Assembly (NCBI RefSeq): GCF_963662255.1
Contig: NC_085068.1
Location: 1,488,001-1,552,000 of the forward strand
Length of the DNA stretch: 64,000 nt
Direction of reading: 5' to 3'
Origin: Cinclus cinclus
Taxonomy: Eukaryota > Chordata > Aves > Passeriformes > Cinclidae
Positions 24,301 to 39,300 of the stretch are shown piece by piece. The first letter of the stretch is position 1; each line of letters begins with the position of its first letter. Both the position numbers and the translations under genes were made by a program. A model generated the notes under the pieces. The model had not been told where the DNA came from. It ran no database searches and saw only the letters and a list, made by a program, of their open reading frames with translations.

Positions 24301-27300
24301 ATTTTCCCTTCAATTCCTGGGTTTGTTTTCTTTCCCAAGCTTTTCTGCAGGAGCTGGTAGAGCGGGATAACTGCAAGTTTGAGGAGTGGTGCAACGAAAT
24401 GGCTGAGATGCGCAAACAGAGCGTGGCCAGAGGCAAGATCAAACACGAGGAGGTGAAGGAGCTCTACCAAAGGTTACCCGCTGAAGCTGGTCTGTAAGAC
24501 ATTGTGGAGTATTGCTGTAGTAGAGCTGTTAAGCTTAGGAATGATTTGTGACTAACTCCCAACTCCTATGGCCTTGCTGGAAGGCATTCCTGCAGCCCTC
24601 TGCAAATGGAGAGCTTCATGCATGCTTACATTTGTTTTCCCTTGCTTCTTTTCCTTTCTTAACCTATTTTTCTCCTTTTCTCATTCTGATGGCCTCTGGC
24701 ATCGCTAATTCCCTCCTGCTCCTTCTCCATCCATCAGCCTCAAGCTTTGTGACTCTCTTCTGCCTGGTGAGCAGCTTAGCTCCTTAGGAGCATCGAGGTG
24801 GAATAACTGCCTGCTCCCAAATTGCCAGCTCAAGGCAGGTTTGGGAGCTGGTGAGCCCAATTCATCAACAGGTAACAGGCTAAGAGAATGCCTGACCTCC
24901 AGCAGAAAATTACTGGATCCATCCCTGACAGTCTTTCACTGCTCCATCTCTCAGTTTTGTAGGGAGACTGGGATTAAGCTTTTTTTCCTCCTTATGTCCT
25001 GTTGCCTCAGCACACAGTTATATTTCTCACCTTGTTTTTCTCACCGATCTCCCTCAAAACTTGCTCTGTCCATCCAGCCCAGGGAATTTGTCTTCACTAT
25101 GTACCTCTCCTAAAAACTGCTGCATAATTATAACTGAAGACTTGAAAGTGGGTTTAATTGTGTGGCCTGTAAGAGAATTCACTGTTCAGCTTTTATTATT
25201 GGATGCTTAGAGTCCACCACAAGATTGGAGTAGCCCAACAGCAAACTCCTGTTGCTGTAAACTTCTGCCTCTCCAGTTTGGGAATGCAGGTGCTTAACTC
25301 TGGAGCACTGTTACAGCTCCTCATGAGCCTGAGCAGCACTCAGATGTCATTGTGAGATCAGAGTTGTGCTGGAGGGATATACCTGCCGCAAGTCACCTGT
25401 GAAAAGGAACAGTAGCACAGTTCCAGTGTGATTTTCCTCAGCAGGAACAGAAGAGTTTGCTCTTGGCAGTTCTGAGGTGACAGTGGAATAAATCTCAAAA
25501 AATACAGTTTTTATCAGTGCAGGTGAAGCTCTTCTGCCCCAATTTAGAGATGACAGGACCTAAAAGTTTGCCCTGAGGCACCCTCTGCTTGCTGCTGGCA
25601 CATCACAGGCACAGCACTTCCAGCACAGCTGGAGGGAGCATCATTCCAGCACTGCTCTGGTCCTATCTCTCTGGAGCTTGGGGCTCTTTCTGCAGCTGTG
25701 CAGACATGTTTTCTGCCAGTTCTGTGGAGCCTGCCCCAGAAAACCCTCCTTTCTCGGGGAGGCAGTTTCATCCCAAACTAGCAAACCAGTTCTGACAGCG
25801 ATGCAATTCTCTGGAGGTCACGGCTGCGGAGGGCATTGCATAAGATCAAAACACTGTGCATTGAGGCTGTGGAGGAAAAGAGGCTTCACAGAGCTCCAGT
25901 GCAAGCTGGAGACAGTGTTTTCCTGTCTTCTGTATTTTCCTCTTACTTCTCTGTTGCTCCCCCCTAGGAAACATGAAGTGTTTGTGCTCAGTTATAAATG
26001 TCACCAACGGGTGCATTTCCCCACCCTTTCAAAGCTGCCCTTATGGCAGCACAGAATGGGTTTGAATTCTTCCTAATTTCCCAGTCATACCACAGAAGCG
26101 TTATGTAGTGATACTGTGCCTCAGTATTGAGATACAGGGGTTTCACCCCAACCTGCTCATACAAGCACTGACCTGCTCCTGAATCTCAGCTTTGTACTTC
26201 TCTTACAGCAAACAGGGGCAAGCCTGCTGCTCTGCTTCAGCAAAAAATCTAAGCAAGTTTTCCATTTGCAGTGTAAATTTTAACATTTTCTCACCTAAAA
26301 TTGTAAGAGACTCTGAAAATTTGGGTGCTGAAAGGATAGGGGGAGCACTGACTTTGTCTCTGCTATTGTTGCCTTTAATTTTCAGATTGCCCCAGTGAAC
26401 TCCCTCTGTTGTAGAAAAAGCCTGTAATATATGATCATGATTTAAATATTATATCAGTCCCTTGATGAATGATAGGAAAACCTTCCCCTTTCCTTGACTG
26501 CTCTCCAGTAATCCCCAAAAGGTTTGACAGCACTCCCATTCGTCTTTGGAGCTGGTGCATATTGATTGCTGAATCCAAAATGATCTGCATATCTTAATCT
26601 CACGTAGCTCCTGTCTTCCAAATCTGTGACACTGAGATCAGAATGGGGTGGGAGAAACTGGATCAGACCTTTGAAAACTTGTACCTCAGAGATTTAATCA
26701 ACAGTGATTGCTGTTCATTTTTAAGACTAATTATTAAATACCACCTGGTGTTGGAGGTGACATATATGGTCTTGTTTCTCTTTATGGTTTCTCCCTTCCA
26801 GGTTCCCCCTATGACTTCATCTCTCTGGAATGGCTGCAGAAGTGGCTGGATGAGTCCACTCCTCCCAAACCTATTGATAACACAGCCTGCCTGTGCTCCC
26901 ATGGCAAACTCCATCCTGATAAAATATCCCTGATGAAGAGGATATCAGAATATGTGGCCGACTTCTTCTACCGGCGATATGGAGGAGGGCCCCGGCTCAA
27001 TGGTAACATCCTCTCCAAGTCACCTCCTGGGATGTGGTTTGGAGCCTTATTCTGGTCCCAGCCCTGTTTTCAGCCATCCTTTATCATCATAACTATATTC
27101 CAGTGCATGGCTTTAGTGCTGCCTTATTTCCAGGAGATTTTTTTAATATCACTTAATTCTGTTACCATTTCCCAAACCCATTTAGGGTGATCACAGGGTC
27201 TGCTTTGGCCCTGGGCTCTGCTCAGGGAAGGGCTGTGCCTGGAGGAATTGCTGTGGAGGAATGGGGCACTTGGCTAAGGAAACATAATACTTGGAAGGTT

Positions 27301-30300
27301 TGAAGGTGATTCTAGAAAATAAAACTTAGACATGCAACACTCCAAACTCTTGACAATTATTTTCTGTGCCTGCAGCACCCACAGCTCCTGTGTGGGCTGG
27401 GTCTAATGGAGTATTCAGGCCAGAAATACCCCTTCCTGTCTGTCACCTCATCCAAGGAAGCACTTACCTGTTAGCCTGCTTCTGTGGAAGTATCTACCAC
27501 ACATTCTGCTTTTCAGGGTCAGCCCAACTCCTCCAGGCTTTGGAATCCCCTCATCAAGCAAGCCCCAGGTTTCATTCTTTTTAGGAAGTTGCTCAGTAAC
27601 TCCCACTGAGACCAAATTAGCTCAGTTCCTACTGGGAGCTTCTAGGGAAGAAACTGCATGTGACGCAGGCGGCCTTTGTGGGGAAAAACAGGGCAAGGTT
27701 TATTAGTCAAGTGGAAGATTGCCTGCAGGGTTGTGGATTGAGTATGGCTGGCAGGGAGGGAGGGATGGGTAAAAGGATGGACACGAAGCTTCCCTTCTCC
27801 TCTTGATCCAGGCTGAAAATCTTAAGTACACACCCAGCTGCGATTTCTACTTCCTTTGTCCAGTGCAGCCTTGCAGGAGAGTGGTTTTTCTGGGTGGAAC
27901 TGGCAAAGTGCCACAATACAGGTGTTTGTTTTCCTGGCATTTCCTCCTGTGGCTGGGTGCTGGGCTGTGAGAGCGGACCTGTGAAGCAGTGGAACAGATC
28001 ACACCTTGTTTGAAGTATTTTATGCTTCTTTAAGCTTTAAACGTGGCCTGAGGTGGCTGTAACCCCAAGGATTTCATCATTTACACATGAAATCACCCAT
28101 CCTGAGGCAGGATAGTTGGTACACACATGTCTGAGGGCCTTCAAACCAGCAGGAAACCACCTGTGCAATAAATTATGCAATGAATAGTGTAAAAAACTGT
28201 GTTTCTTCCGTCCCCCCGCCCCCCCCCCCCCCCCCCCAGTCAAAGCACTTTGCAAGGACTGTGTGGTGGAAAGGTGCCGAATCCTGCGGCTGAAGAACCA
28301 GCTGAACGAGGACTACAAAACTGTGACCAACCTGCTGAAGATGACAATCAAGGGGTATGGAAGTCTCAAATGCTGTCAAAGATGCTTTTTAGAAGTGCTA
28401 AAGCAGCTTTTTCCTAAAGATTTCCCTGTTTGGGCTCTGAAGAAGGGAGCTGTGATTTGGAGGTACCAGTGCTGTTGTCTCCCTGCAGGAACGACGGGTT
28501 TTGGGTTGGAAAGGCATCCTTGAGAAGCTGGCGTCAGCTGGCTCTGGAGCAGTTAAATGAGCAAGATGAAGATGCAGAGCACAGTAATGGAAAAATGAAT
28601 GGAAATGCGCAAAACAAAGGTATTTACTCCTGAGTTCCTAATTTCTGCTGCTGTAGAGACTCACCAGCTCTGCCTGATCCCTCCTAACAAAAGACATGTT
28701 AGGGGTTTCTGTAGCTGTTTTGTTCCCCTTATATGAGTAGGGAGGAAAGGATAATAAGTCGAATAAAAAAGGGCCTTAATTTAAGGAGCTTTTTCTTTGC
28801 TAAGCTTAAAAACTGCGGGGTGATCCTCATGCTGGAGGGGGAGATGAGGTGATAAGTGCTTTTACAATGCTGTGTGAAATTGCCACCCCAGACACATGAT
28901 CTTTTCATCTACTTTTCTCTGAATGAGAGAGCAGAGGGAAGGAAGAAACGTGAAAATTACCTTGGGAAAGGGATGATGATGATGTTTATTGTGAAGGTTG
29001 AGGGATAAAATAGCACAGCTGATGCAGCAGCACTGGGAAAATGCAGCCTAGGAACAAATATCATGAATTGCATTCCATTCTGTTCCAATATCATGAGAAT
29101 ACATGGATGTTTTATTTGCCTTCTGCTCTTTAAACGTTTGAAAATCTTACTGAGCTTCTTTGAACTGGGTAAGAAGCTCGTTGGAATCAAAGTGGGAATG
29201 ATAACTCAGGACACTGATCTTGGGCTCGAAGGCTGGAGGACACCTCAGCCCCCCTGATAAGGAGGAGCACTCACGGAGAAAAGGGTAGTCCTGAGTTACC
29301 ACTCATCGTTCCTTGGGGGATGACTGATTCACAACAGGTTGCAACTCCCAGTAGTGCACTTGAATTACTCACAAGCCAAGTTGCTCGTTAGGCAGCTCGT
29401 TAGAGGCTCTTGCTGACACATCATTGTCTTGATGATGCTCCATTCAGTAGGCAACACTTGACTTTAACTAATTTAGAGATTGATGTAGGGCTTGTCATCC
29501 CCTGGCAGGCTCCCCCTCGCTTTGCAGCATCTGGTTTAGATCAGGAATTTTGCCAGGAATTCTGCTCCTTTTGCTCTTACCTAGGCTTATGTTTAGGTTA
29601 AACTCAGAGATGTCTGGGAGAAGGGAACCCCTGCGGTGTTCCAGCCCTAACAAATGCATCCTTTGTAATCTCACAAAGGCTTGGCTTGTGCTCCATGCAC
29701 TTCAAAGCCCTCCTATGTGGCCTGCGGGCTGTAATCCCGGCTGCCCAGAGGCCAAGACATCAGAGAATAACAAATTTTTTTCCAAATTTGCCCTTGGGTG
29801 AGGGGGTTTTCTGTAATTTGAAAGGCAACTTTGCTCCTTTCATTGTAAGATTTTTTTTTTTCCCTTGGAAGACGAACTCTGCGCTATCTTCCTGTACTAT
29901 TATTTTTTTTTTTTAATTAGATGAATCAAATGAAGAGAAGAGGGAGGAGGAAGAGGAGTTAAATTTTAATGAAGACATCGTTTGCCCACATGGTGAGTCT
30001 TTCCAGGGGATAGAGCTGAATATCTCCCTTGTTGCCCACTGCTGCACAAATTAACCTTGTAGCCTTTGCTCCAACTGTGGCCAGCTTGAAGAGTCACTGC
30101 CAAAGTGTGCCGAGTTCTCATTTTCCTAGTGTTTCTTGCACTCAGAAGTTTTCCTTGCAGGCAGACTCTGTAAGGACTCAGCCAAGCAGAGCTGTCAGAT
30201 GCTGAGCTTCCCTTCCTTGCATGGGCAGCACCAAAGCTCTGCAGCCATTTGGAAGCTCTAAAAGCAGTAGGAGGAAGTTGTGGTGTAAATCAGTCCGGGT

Positions 30301-33300
30301 GAGAGCTGAGAGTATCCGTTTAGTATCCTGGTTTATATTAAAACAGGAGCACTCACCCAGCACCTGGGCCAGGACCACTCCTGGATATCGATTTCCCAAC
30401 GTGCTGTGTTTTGGCAGCTGTTTATGTGAGGTATCAGTTGCTTTTACTTAAGGTCCTGTTTGTAAGCATCAGTTTGTGGGGAGGCTCCATCTTATCTCAA
30501 ATAGAAGGAAAAATGGCATAGATGAGCTACACACCTCCTGTCATCTGGGCTAGTCAAGAACCTGGAGAAGGCTTGAGAAATCTCATTTTCAAGCACGGTG
30601 TTTAAGCACTTTGTCACTGTTTTAGCTGTTACTCAGTGCCTTAAACTCTGCATTTCCTGTTGCCTCGAGACTGCTGCTGTTCAACAAAAGCATGGAGCAT
30701 AGGGATGGAACATATATGGAGCCAGACACGATAAAAAATAGGCCAGTAGGCCTTTGGAAAAATGTATGGTGTTAAATTGCTGGTTGATCTGTGACTTGGG
30801 GTCATAGCAAAATAAATACTAAATAAGGGTCTGCTGGCAGGACAGGTTTTTTTTTGTTGTTGTTTTGAGTTAACCTCTGATTACTGATGGAAAACAAGCT
30901 TTCCACCTTGAAAAACTCTCTGGAGTGGATCAGCAAATCTGTAGTCTTGTTCCTACGGCCTGATTTTTGTGGTGGAGGAGGTTCCTGCCTCCATGGTAGG
31001 CTCTGGAAAAGGCAGTGCTGTATCTGGGAGGGCTGGCTGGCCTCCAGGAATGCCACCTGGGCATTCCCTTCACAGCTCCTTTTGCATCCCTGCTGCAATT
31101 CTTCACTCTCCAGTAGCTGCCTGATCCCAGTGAATTTTTTCAAGATACCAAGTTAAGCCTTCTTTGCTGTCCATGCCCAAAACACATCCCTGGATGATGG
31201 GAGTGGGAAGCAGGGTCAGCAGTGGTTGGGTTCATCTTCTAGATGGCAAAACACTTGTGCCCTGCACACCCAGAGCTGATTTTTCCACCTCTTTCATTCA
31301 CCATATTAATTCTGTTTTCATTAATCATGTATCAAGGCACTTATCTGTACAAGCTCCCTTTTTCCCCATCTTCGCTGGCTCTGGGCAGCATTCTGGGCCA
31401 GCCTCCGGAGCCACTTGGCCTTGTTGGATGAAGCTCAAGTGGACGAGTGCTGCGTTGAGGCCTGACCTTTGTTTATTAGAGGGAAAGCAGGAGGGGAGCA
31501 TTGCTATTTTTCCCTCTTCAGGGCTGGCCAAAGTCCAGGCTCGGCTGGAGGGAGTCCCTCGGCCTGAGGAGCTGCTTGTCATGTTAAAGAACTGCCAGAG
31601 GGTGGGAAGGAAGGAGTTTCTCTCCCTCTTCTCTCTCTGCATCTCTCCAGGCTATAGAAAAGCAGATAATAAGGGATTGTGCCCTTTGGACACCACAGTT
31701 GCTGTTTTCCTTCCCTCTTGCTGGTGCTGTCCCCCCTGAGGCACAGATATTCCCAAATCCGGTTTGCACCCTGGTGTCACAACAGCTGCTCCTCGTGTTT
31801 CTCCCTGCACAGGGACTTCCCAGCTGCTGTCTCAGAGGGAAATGTGGTTGTGTTTTCCCCTTGGCCATCAGCAACCCTGCAAGTGGGCAGCAGGTTGGAT
31901 CCCAGAGCCTTCTCCTATTTTTTCAAGATTTGTATATCCGGCCAGCACATGTCATCATCGTGCACATGGTGTCCCAGTGCCTGGGTGTGCCTCCTGCTTC
32001 CACCCCTGAGACAACAGGCACAAATGGCTTCTAGAAATCCTTGTTGGGGTCTTGGAGCTGCCTGAACATTGGAATGGATAATCCTGGTATCAGGATAAAC
32101 AATCCTGATGGATAAATAAGTGTTCTGGGGGATAGTTGGTCAATCTTGCTTGGTATCTTCACATCCAGTTATTCCCCAGAGCAGATTTAGGGTGCAAAAT
32201 CTGTCCTTTCCACATTTTCAGGTGCTTGGATAGGGCACATGAAACTGTGTTGAGATTCTACAGTGGGAATTTGGGGTTTGCAGGGATGTGAAAGGCATGT
32301 GGTTTCATGGGACACAGCGTTATTATCCTGAGGCTCAGCAAATGGAGTCACCATGAGGATGTAGCTGTGGATAGCCAGGATCAGAAACCTGTAGTCCTGT
32401 GCCCTCTGGCTTTTCCCCACATCCCTGCTTGTGTTTGATCAGCTGCTTAGGCCATGATCTTGGAAATCTAAAGGGCTTTTTTAGGAATTAAATGATTATT
32501 GTTGTTATTGTTGTTGTTGTTGTTGTTGTTATTGTTACTATTCTCTGTCTAAAAAAAGCGAGGAAGGAGTTGAAGGTGACTTTGCTGGTTTTTGCTGACT
32601 GGTGTTAGCTGATAAATATGTGGATTTCTTCCCCATGTTTGTTCCTTGTAATCTCTTAAATCAAGGGCTGCAAAATGTCCCTGAGCATGTTGTGATCCTA
32701 GTCTTTCTCTGATTCTCTCCCTGCAGGTGACTTGTGCATCTCTGAAAATGAGCGGAGAGTGGTTTCCAAGGAAGCCTGGGAGAAACTAAAGCAATATTTT
32801 CCAAAAGCCCCCGAATTCCCAAATAATAAAGAGTGCTGTTCCCAGTGCAAGGTATTTGCCAAATACTCCCCTTTTGTTGAATGTAAATACTAGTTGTATT
32901 TCTGGTTTTCCTTTTTAATACAACCCTGTGCCACAGAGAAGAATAAAGTCACCTTTAGTAGCAGCTGGGAATGGGAACTGGGACATAATTAACTGTTTCC
33001 TGCAGATTTTGGAGCGTGAAGGGGAGGAAAATGAAGCTCTGCATAAAATGATGGCCAGTGAGCAGAAGACTTCTCTCCAGAACCTGTTCCATGATAAATG
33101 CAGACCTTGCCTGGGCAGCTGGCCTCAGGTAGGGAAGGGGGGGATCAGGAAATGTAGCCAGGCTTGGGAAGGGTTTTTATTGGCTTTAATCCCTCTCCTG
33201 CCCAGAGCAGCTGTGGCTGCCCTATCCCTGGAGGCATCCAAGGCCAGGTTCGACTTGCCTTGGAGCACCTGGGATAGTGGAAGGTGTCCCTGGCCGTGGA

Positions 33301-36300
33301 AGGGGATCCCAAGCCAAACCATTCCATAACCATTCACTCAGTGTGTGCCAGCAGAGCTCTCAGTATTGTGCTGAGGTGTGATTTCCCTGGATTAGCTGTG
33401 CTGGCCCTGAAGAGCCACCAGAATGGCTGGTGTGCCAAGGGAGCTGTGACTGGGCTGAAGTGACAATGTTGCTGCCATAGTTGTATCCCTCCCTGGAAGG
33501 ACTGAAATAGCACAGCTGCTTCCCTCAGCTTTCCATCAGCCTTCCCATGGAGGAGGAATGCTGGACCACACCTGAATTTTTCTCCATCAACACCTTTTAT
33601 TGCTGCTTGGGCAAAATTCAGGTGTTTTCCAGCATTGTCCTATGTCCCAAAAGCTCTGGGAGCTTCCTAAAATGCTGAAGCCCTCCAAAGAGCAGCAGTG
33701 GCTGTGCAAACCCTCTACTTGCAGCTTCTCCAGGAATTCCTGGGGATTTGAGGTGCCCAGAATGATCTGTTGATTCCAGTCCTTGGTTCCTGGGAGTCTC
33801 ATGGTGCTGATTAATGGTTGACTCTACAGTCCTGCCAAGGTGCATTGGCAGGTGTCTGCCTCCATCCCTCACTGCTCCTCGATGCTGGGAATAAAAATTG
33901 AGGAAGCACAGATCCATGGCTCAGAAACAAAGACACACAAAATGGTTTAAAAGGAGTTTTCTTTTTGTTCCAAGCTGGAGAGCTCCAGGTCCTGCCAGTG
34001 GTGGTTAAGGTTCTATCTGATTGGATTTGCTTTTGGAGCTGGAAAATGGAAAGTGGGAGCTCATCACTGTGGGTCAGACATAGGAGGGTCTCCACCAGCA
34101 GGGTTACATCCTTCTTTCCCTTTTTATCATCCTTTCCCTTTGAATTTCCCAAGGGAGCCTCATAGCAGAGCGCTGAGGATCATCCTCTCAAGCCTTTGGA
34201 GTTTTCCTCATGCAAAGAAGTTGAGGTTCGGGGAGGAAAGCAAGCAGAGTGAAAAACAAGCAGAAATCAAGAGATGAAGGGAAATTAAAAAGGGTATATA
34301 TATGTATGTGTATATATATATTCCTTAGGTGTTCTGAGTTTTCCTACAGAAAGGCGGAGCAAGCCCTTAAATCTGTCTTTAAAAAAGGGGTAAGGATAAA
34401 GGAGAGGAGAGCATGGAGTAATTTTGTCACCCAGCTCTTGGGGGCTGTGCAGTTTCTTGTCCAGGAGCAAACAATTTAAAGGAAGACTGGGACAAAAAAA
34501 AGCACATATTATCCCAAAAACGCTCTCTTATTTGGTGCACAGCTATGGTTTTGTATCCCTGTTGTTGCCAAAAGGAAAAACTTGTGGATTTTGATGTTGG
34601 AAGCAATTGAGGGATGTTGGAGTGGTCTCACCCCATGCCTGTGGGAGTGCAGAGATTCACCAGCTTCAGATGGACGCTGAGTCCCCAGAAAGAGAAACGG
34701 CGCTGAGGAGTCCTGGCTGCTCCAGGGAAATGTCCCATCCCACTGGGAATTAAAAGTAATTGGATCAAAAGCTCAAGTAACTTCATAATAAACACAAGAT
34801 TAGCAATGGCAGTGCTTAGTACCTGATTCCGAATTATTTTTCTTGGCTTTTGCAGCCCACTTGGATGGAGTTGTCATGGTAAACCAGCACTGAGGTCTTG
34901 AAGGGAGCGAGCGCTGCCTAAAAACTGAACAGTCATTGTTGGGTTCATTAAAAAGATCCTTTTTCCTCCTCCTTTTCCCCCAGGAGACAGATGAGCTGTA
35001 TGTTGTTTCGCAGTTCTTTGTAGAAGAATGGAGGAAATTTGTCAGGTAACTTGGCTGGAGGGTTTTGGTGTTTTTTATCTCTTATTTTGGGGACCGTAGA
35101 TAATATTTTGCTTCTGACTCCCAGCACAGTGAACTCATGGAAACAATGAAGCTGATTTTTGCAGGACTTGTATCAATTGTAAGACACTGAATTTCTTTGT
35201 TTGCTGTGTCTCAACCAGATGGTCGGATTAGCGGTAAGCTGATTAGTTTTTTCATCTGTCTGGAGCTGTATCCCAAAGGTCACTGCTCAGGCTGGAGATG
35301 GAAATCTCTGCTGGACAGAGTCATTCTGCACTGCAGAGGAATGCAGATCTGATTTCCTCATCACTAGTATTTACTACTCCTTGTTGGAATGCCTTGTGTA
35401 AATACTCACCTGTAATTTCTTCCTGGCATCCTGAAGAATTGTGGGGGTTTTGGTGGGATAACCTGATCCAGTTTTCCAAACCTCTTCCCTTTTACAGGAG
35501 GCCGACGCGCTGCAGCCCCGTGTCCTCCATAGCAAACAGTGTCCTGCTCTGTCCCCACGGGGGGCTTATGTTCACCTTTGCTTCCATGACCAAAGAAGAC
35601 TCCAAACAGTGAGTTTCTCCCCTTCACACACTTTCCTTTTGCCAGGAGCCTCGGGAGAACATTCCCAAGGGAATGCTTTGCTGCTGAGCTACAGCAAGAT
35701 GAGGAGTAATTTGTTCCCTCAAAATTAACACCGAGGCTTTCTCAAAGTGTCCTCAGCCTTCCTGCAAGGCAATACTTAAACTGTCCAAGGATGCTGGGTC
35801 AGGAAAAAAGAGCTTCCTTCAGCTTGGTTTGTTCCTGATAATAAGCATCCTGGATTCGGCCAGGATGCAGAAACATCCTGCTTCCTTCCAATTTGAGCCT
35901 TCCCCCCTGTAGTGCTGGCTGCAGGGCTGGACTTCATGCTCCACAGCCTTGCTTCTGCAGTGATGCAGCACTAAAAGTAGGAAATCTTCCACTCCTTTCC
36001 TCCTCCATCCATCCCTCTGGCACGACAGGAGCACAAAAGTGTCACTAATGACAGCCTGTTTTTTTCTGGGAGTACAGGCCCTCCTGTGTAGCTGGGTTTT
36101 GGATAGATTTTGCAGTTTTTCTTTCATTGACAGACCAACAAGCCAAAGAGGGAGGATTTTTTGAGCTTGGTTCTTCCATGTCATAAAGTACCTGCCTGTT
36201 CCTTTGCACAGTATAGCTCTGATATGGCCCAGCGAGTGGGAGAGGATCCAAAAGCTCTTTGTCGTGGATCATGTCATCAAAATCACCCGGACACAGGCAG

Positions 36301-39300
36301 GTGGGGCCGGCCCTGAGAGCGTCCACTACACCTCTGAGCCCGGTGAGTGACCTCTGCTCCTGGAAACGGCTCCCTGGGGATAAAAACTTCAGTCTGAGGG
36401 GGTCTGTGGGAAACGCAGAACTTGGCAGATCCCCCCCCCCCCAGTGCTGTGTCCAGCTCTGGAATCTTAAGCACAGGAAGGATCAGGAAGGATGTGGAGC
36501 CACTGGAGCAAGTCCAGAGGAGCCCATGGAGGTGCTCCTGGGCTGGAGTCCCTCTGCTGTGGAGCCAGACTGGGAGAGCTAGGGTTGTTCAGCCTGAAGA
36601 GAAGGCTCCAAAGAGAACTTAAGAGTGCCTTCCAGGGCCTAAAGGGGCTCCAAGAGAGCTGGAGGACTTGGGACAAGAACCTGGAGGAACAGGACACAGG
36701 AAATTGCTTCCCACTGCTAGCGGGCAGGGAGAGATGGGATATTGGGAAGGAATTCCTGGCTGTGGGGGCAGCAAGGCCCTGGCACAGGGTGTCCAGAGAA
36801 GCTGTGGCTGCCCCATCCCTGGAAGTGTCCAAGGCCTGGAGCAACCTGGGATAGTGGAAGGTGTCCCTGTCCATGGCAGGGAGTGGGATGGGATGCTAAA
36901 GGTCTCTTCCAGCCAAAACTACTTAGGGATTTGATGTGATTCACTCTCAGTTAGCAGTGAGAGGCCCTGCACTGGGGTCTCTGAGAAGCTGGAGCAATTA
37001 AATGTTTTTTCCCTTGGTGTTTGCCCAGAACTGTGCCCTGAATGCCGGGAAGGGCTCCTGTGCCAGCAGCAGCGGGACCTGCGCGAATACACCCAGGCCA
37101 CCATCTACATCCACAAAGTGGTGGATAATAAAAAGGTAAGGACTCCCCCCATTCCTGGTCAGCCTGGCTGTAGGTATCCCAGGAATGCCCTGAGGGGGCT
37201 GTCATGGCTCCCATGTCCCCAGAACTGGTGGGGATCCTGCTGGTCCATGGTGGTGGTAAGGGCAGAAGTCCCCCACTGTGCAGCTTTGGGCAGTTTTGGC
37301 AAAAACAGCAAATTAGGACATTTTGGCTCTTGAAAATTCCATCTCCTTGAGGCTTCCTTTTTGTCAAACCAAATCCTTTGTGTTTTCAGGGATGCTCCCA
37401 GCTGTTTTCTCTGTCTTTGCTGTGTTCCCAGGTTCTGTCTGCTCTCCTCCCCCTCCAGTATTTGTCATTTCCTTTCTTGTTGCTCAAGTGACATTTTTAT
37501 TCCTGGATAGAAGTGAGATCTTCCTCTCAGTGCTGTTGAGACAGTGAACTCGGAGATGGTTCTCTGGATCCCCTCAAGCTGCAAATTTTTTTTTCACTGA
37601 TCTTAAGTGTCAGGATCAGCTCTAGAACTGTTTCTCCAAGTGCCCAAAGCTGGTTCTGGTAAACCCCCCTCCTTAGGGCTCTTAAGAAGGAAGCCAAGGG
37701 TGGGCAAGCTCAGATGAAGACAGTCTCTGCACCTTTGGAGTGTGGGGTGGGGTTTTTTTTGGCCTTTTCTTGATTTCCACATCCCTGCCAATCCCTGGGA
37801 GGCGCTGGAGGCCAGGGAACCGCAGGGTGCTAGAGACTGGATGGGTTCCTGCCTTGGTTGTGAGATGTGGATTACGCAGCACCGTCTGGAGCTATCAGCC
37901 ACGAGCTTTCAGCCTGAATCCCTCTTAGCTCGGGTGCACGAGAGGGTTGGATGTTGTGGATGTTGTGGATGTGTTTTTCTGGCACTGGACAGGACTGTGC
38001 TCACACGTGGGGCTGGCAAAAAAAACAGGGAGCTATTCTTTGTGGAACAGCTGGAGCTGGAGAGAGGGAGTGAGAATGGGCCCATGAGATCCCCCAGTAA
38101 CAGGGCAGCCTCAGCAGGATGGGAAGCAGCAGGAATGCTGGCCAGGATCACTATTGGCAGCACTGGGAGCCACTGTGCCCTTCCTGCTGGGCTTTGCAAA
38201 ATCAGGGGGTGTTTCTCAGCCCCTCACCCTTTTTCCTCCCTCCTCTGCACCACCTGGTTCTTCCTTGGGGTGAATGGTCCTGCAAAGGGAAGCCTCATCC
38301 AGATAAAATCATTGTAGGGTGGCACTGCTGGAATTCAGAGGGCTCTAGGGAACGTTTGGGAGCTGGAATTGCATCATTAATTGTAAATACATTGATAGAG
38401 AAGAGAGCTCTTGGCATCCAGATCTCCTGAGCTCCTGCAAAGCTCAGTTCCAGCCACAGCATAGCTGGGAATTCACATTCAGGCAAATCTGTGCCTGGAG
38501 TGGCTTTCACTGGCCTGAACATGCTTTTTATTTTTGTATTTGTGTAAATTATTTAGATTTCATTTATTTACAGCCTCCAGCCCATAAGTAATGGTGCTGT
38601 GTGCCCCTGCCAGGCTGCTACAGGGGTGGATAAATGTCTTAATGCACAGAAAATACTTTCTCCATGTCAAGGCTTTTGTAATACACTTAGATCAACCAGC
38701 TGATAGGAAGGGAATCAGTCCAGGGTTTGCGAGACTTTTCTTTGCCTGGAGAGGAGGACAGAAAGCACCTGCAATTCCACAGAGAGGGACTCCTGAGCTG
38801 AATCCCACTGAGGTTCCACAATGGGTGGGGAGGGTGGAGGAACCTTTGCAGAGCTCATGGAGCAGCTCCCTGGGTTATTCCTGGGCTCTCTGGGTAGAAG
38901 TGGCACCCAGAGGTCTCTTGGAGCTGTTTGCCATGATGGGACAGGCCATGTGGATGCTGATGGTTACGGAGAATGATTTTTGTGACTCCAGGTAATGAAG
39001 GACGCGGCTCCAGAGCTCAATGTGAGCAGCTCGGAAGCTGAAGAGGAAAGGGAGGAAAACAAGCCAGAGGGGGAGCAAGATCCCGATTTTAACCAGGTAG
39101 ACATGAAAAAATCCCATCAGGTTCCTTGATATTTGTATCATCCTCTTGAGTCAACATGACGGGATCACCACCCTCCTCCTCTGCATCTCACTGGCAGTGG
39201 AAAAGTGTCTTAAATTGTCATTTGAATGGTCAAACCATACCAGTGCTGCGTTTGGAGAGATTAAATATGCATAAGGATTCATCTGCATGTGGAAATCTGC

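Larger units (their letters stand above)
24340..37135 (+). other. USP48: USP48 DUSP-region exons 11-21
   Basis: These exons encode about residues 428-870, the part that in mammalian USP48 carries three DUSP domains thought to serve substrate and partner binding. Recognisable conserved pieces are [118 protein letters not shown] and [15 protein letters not shown]. Paired Cys and CPHG motifs recur, giving the region an internally repetitive look. No frame break was found. Confidence 0.88.
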
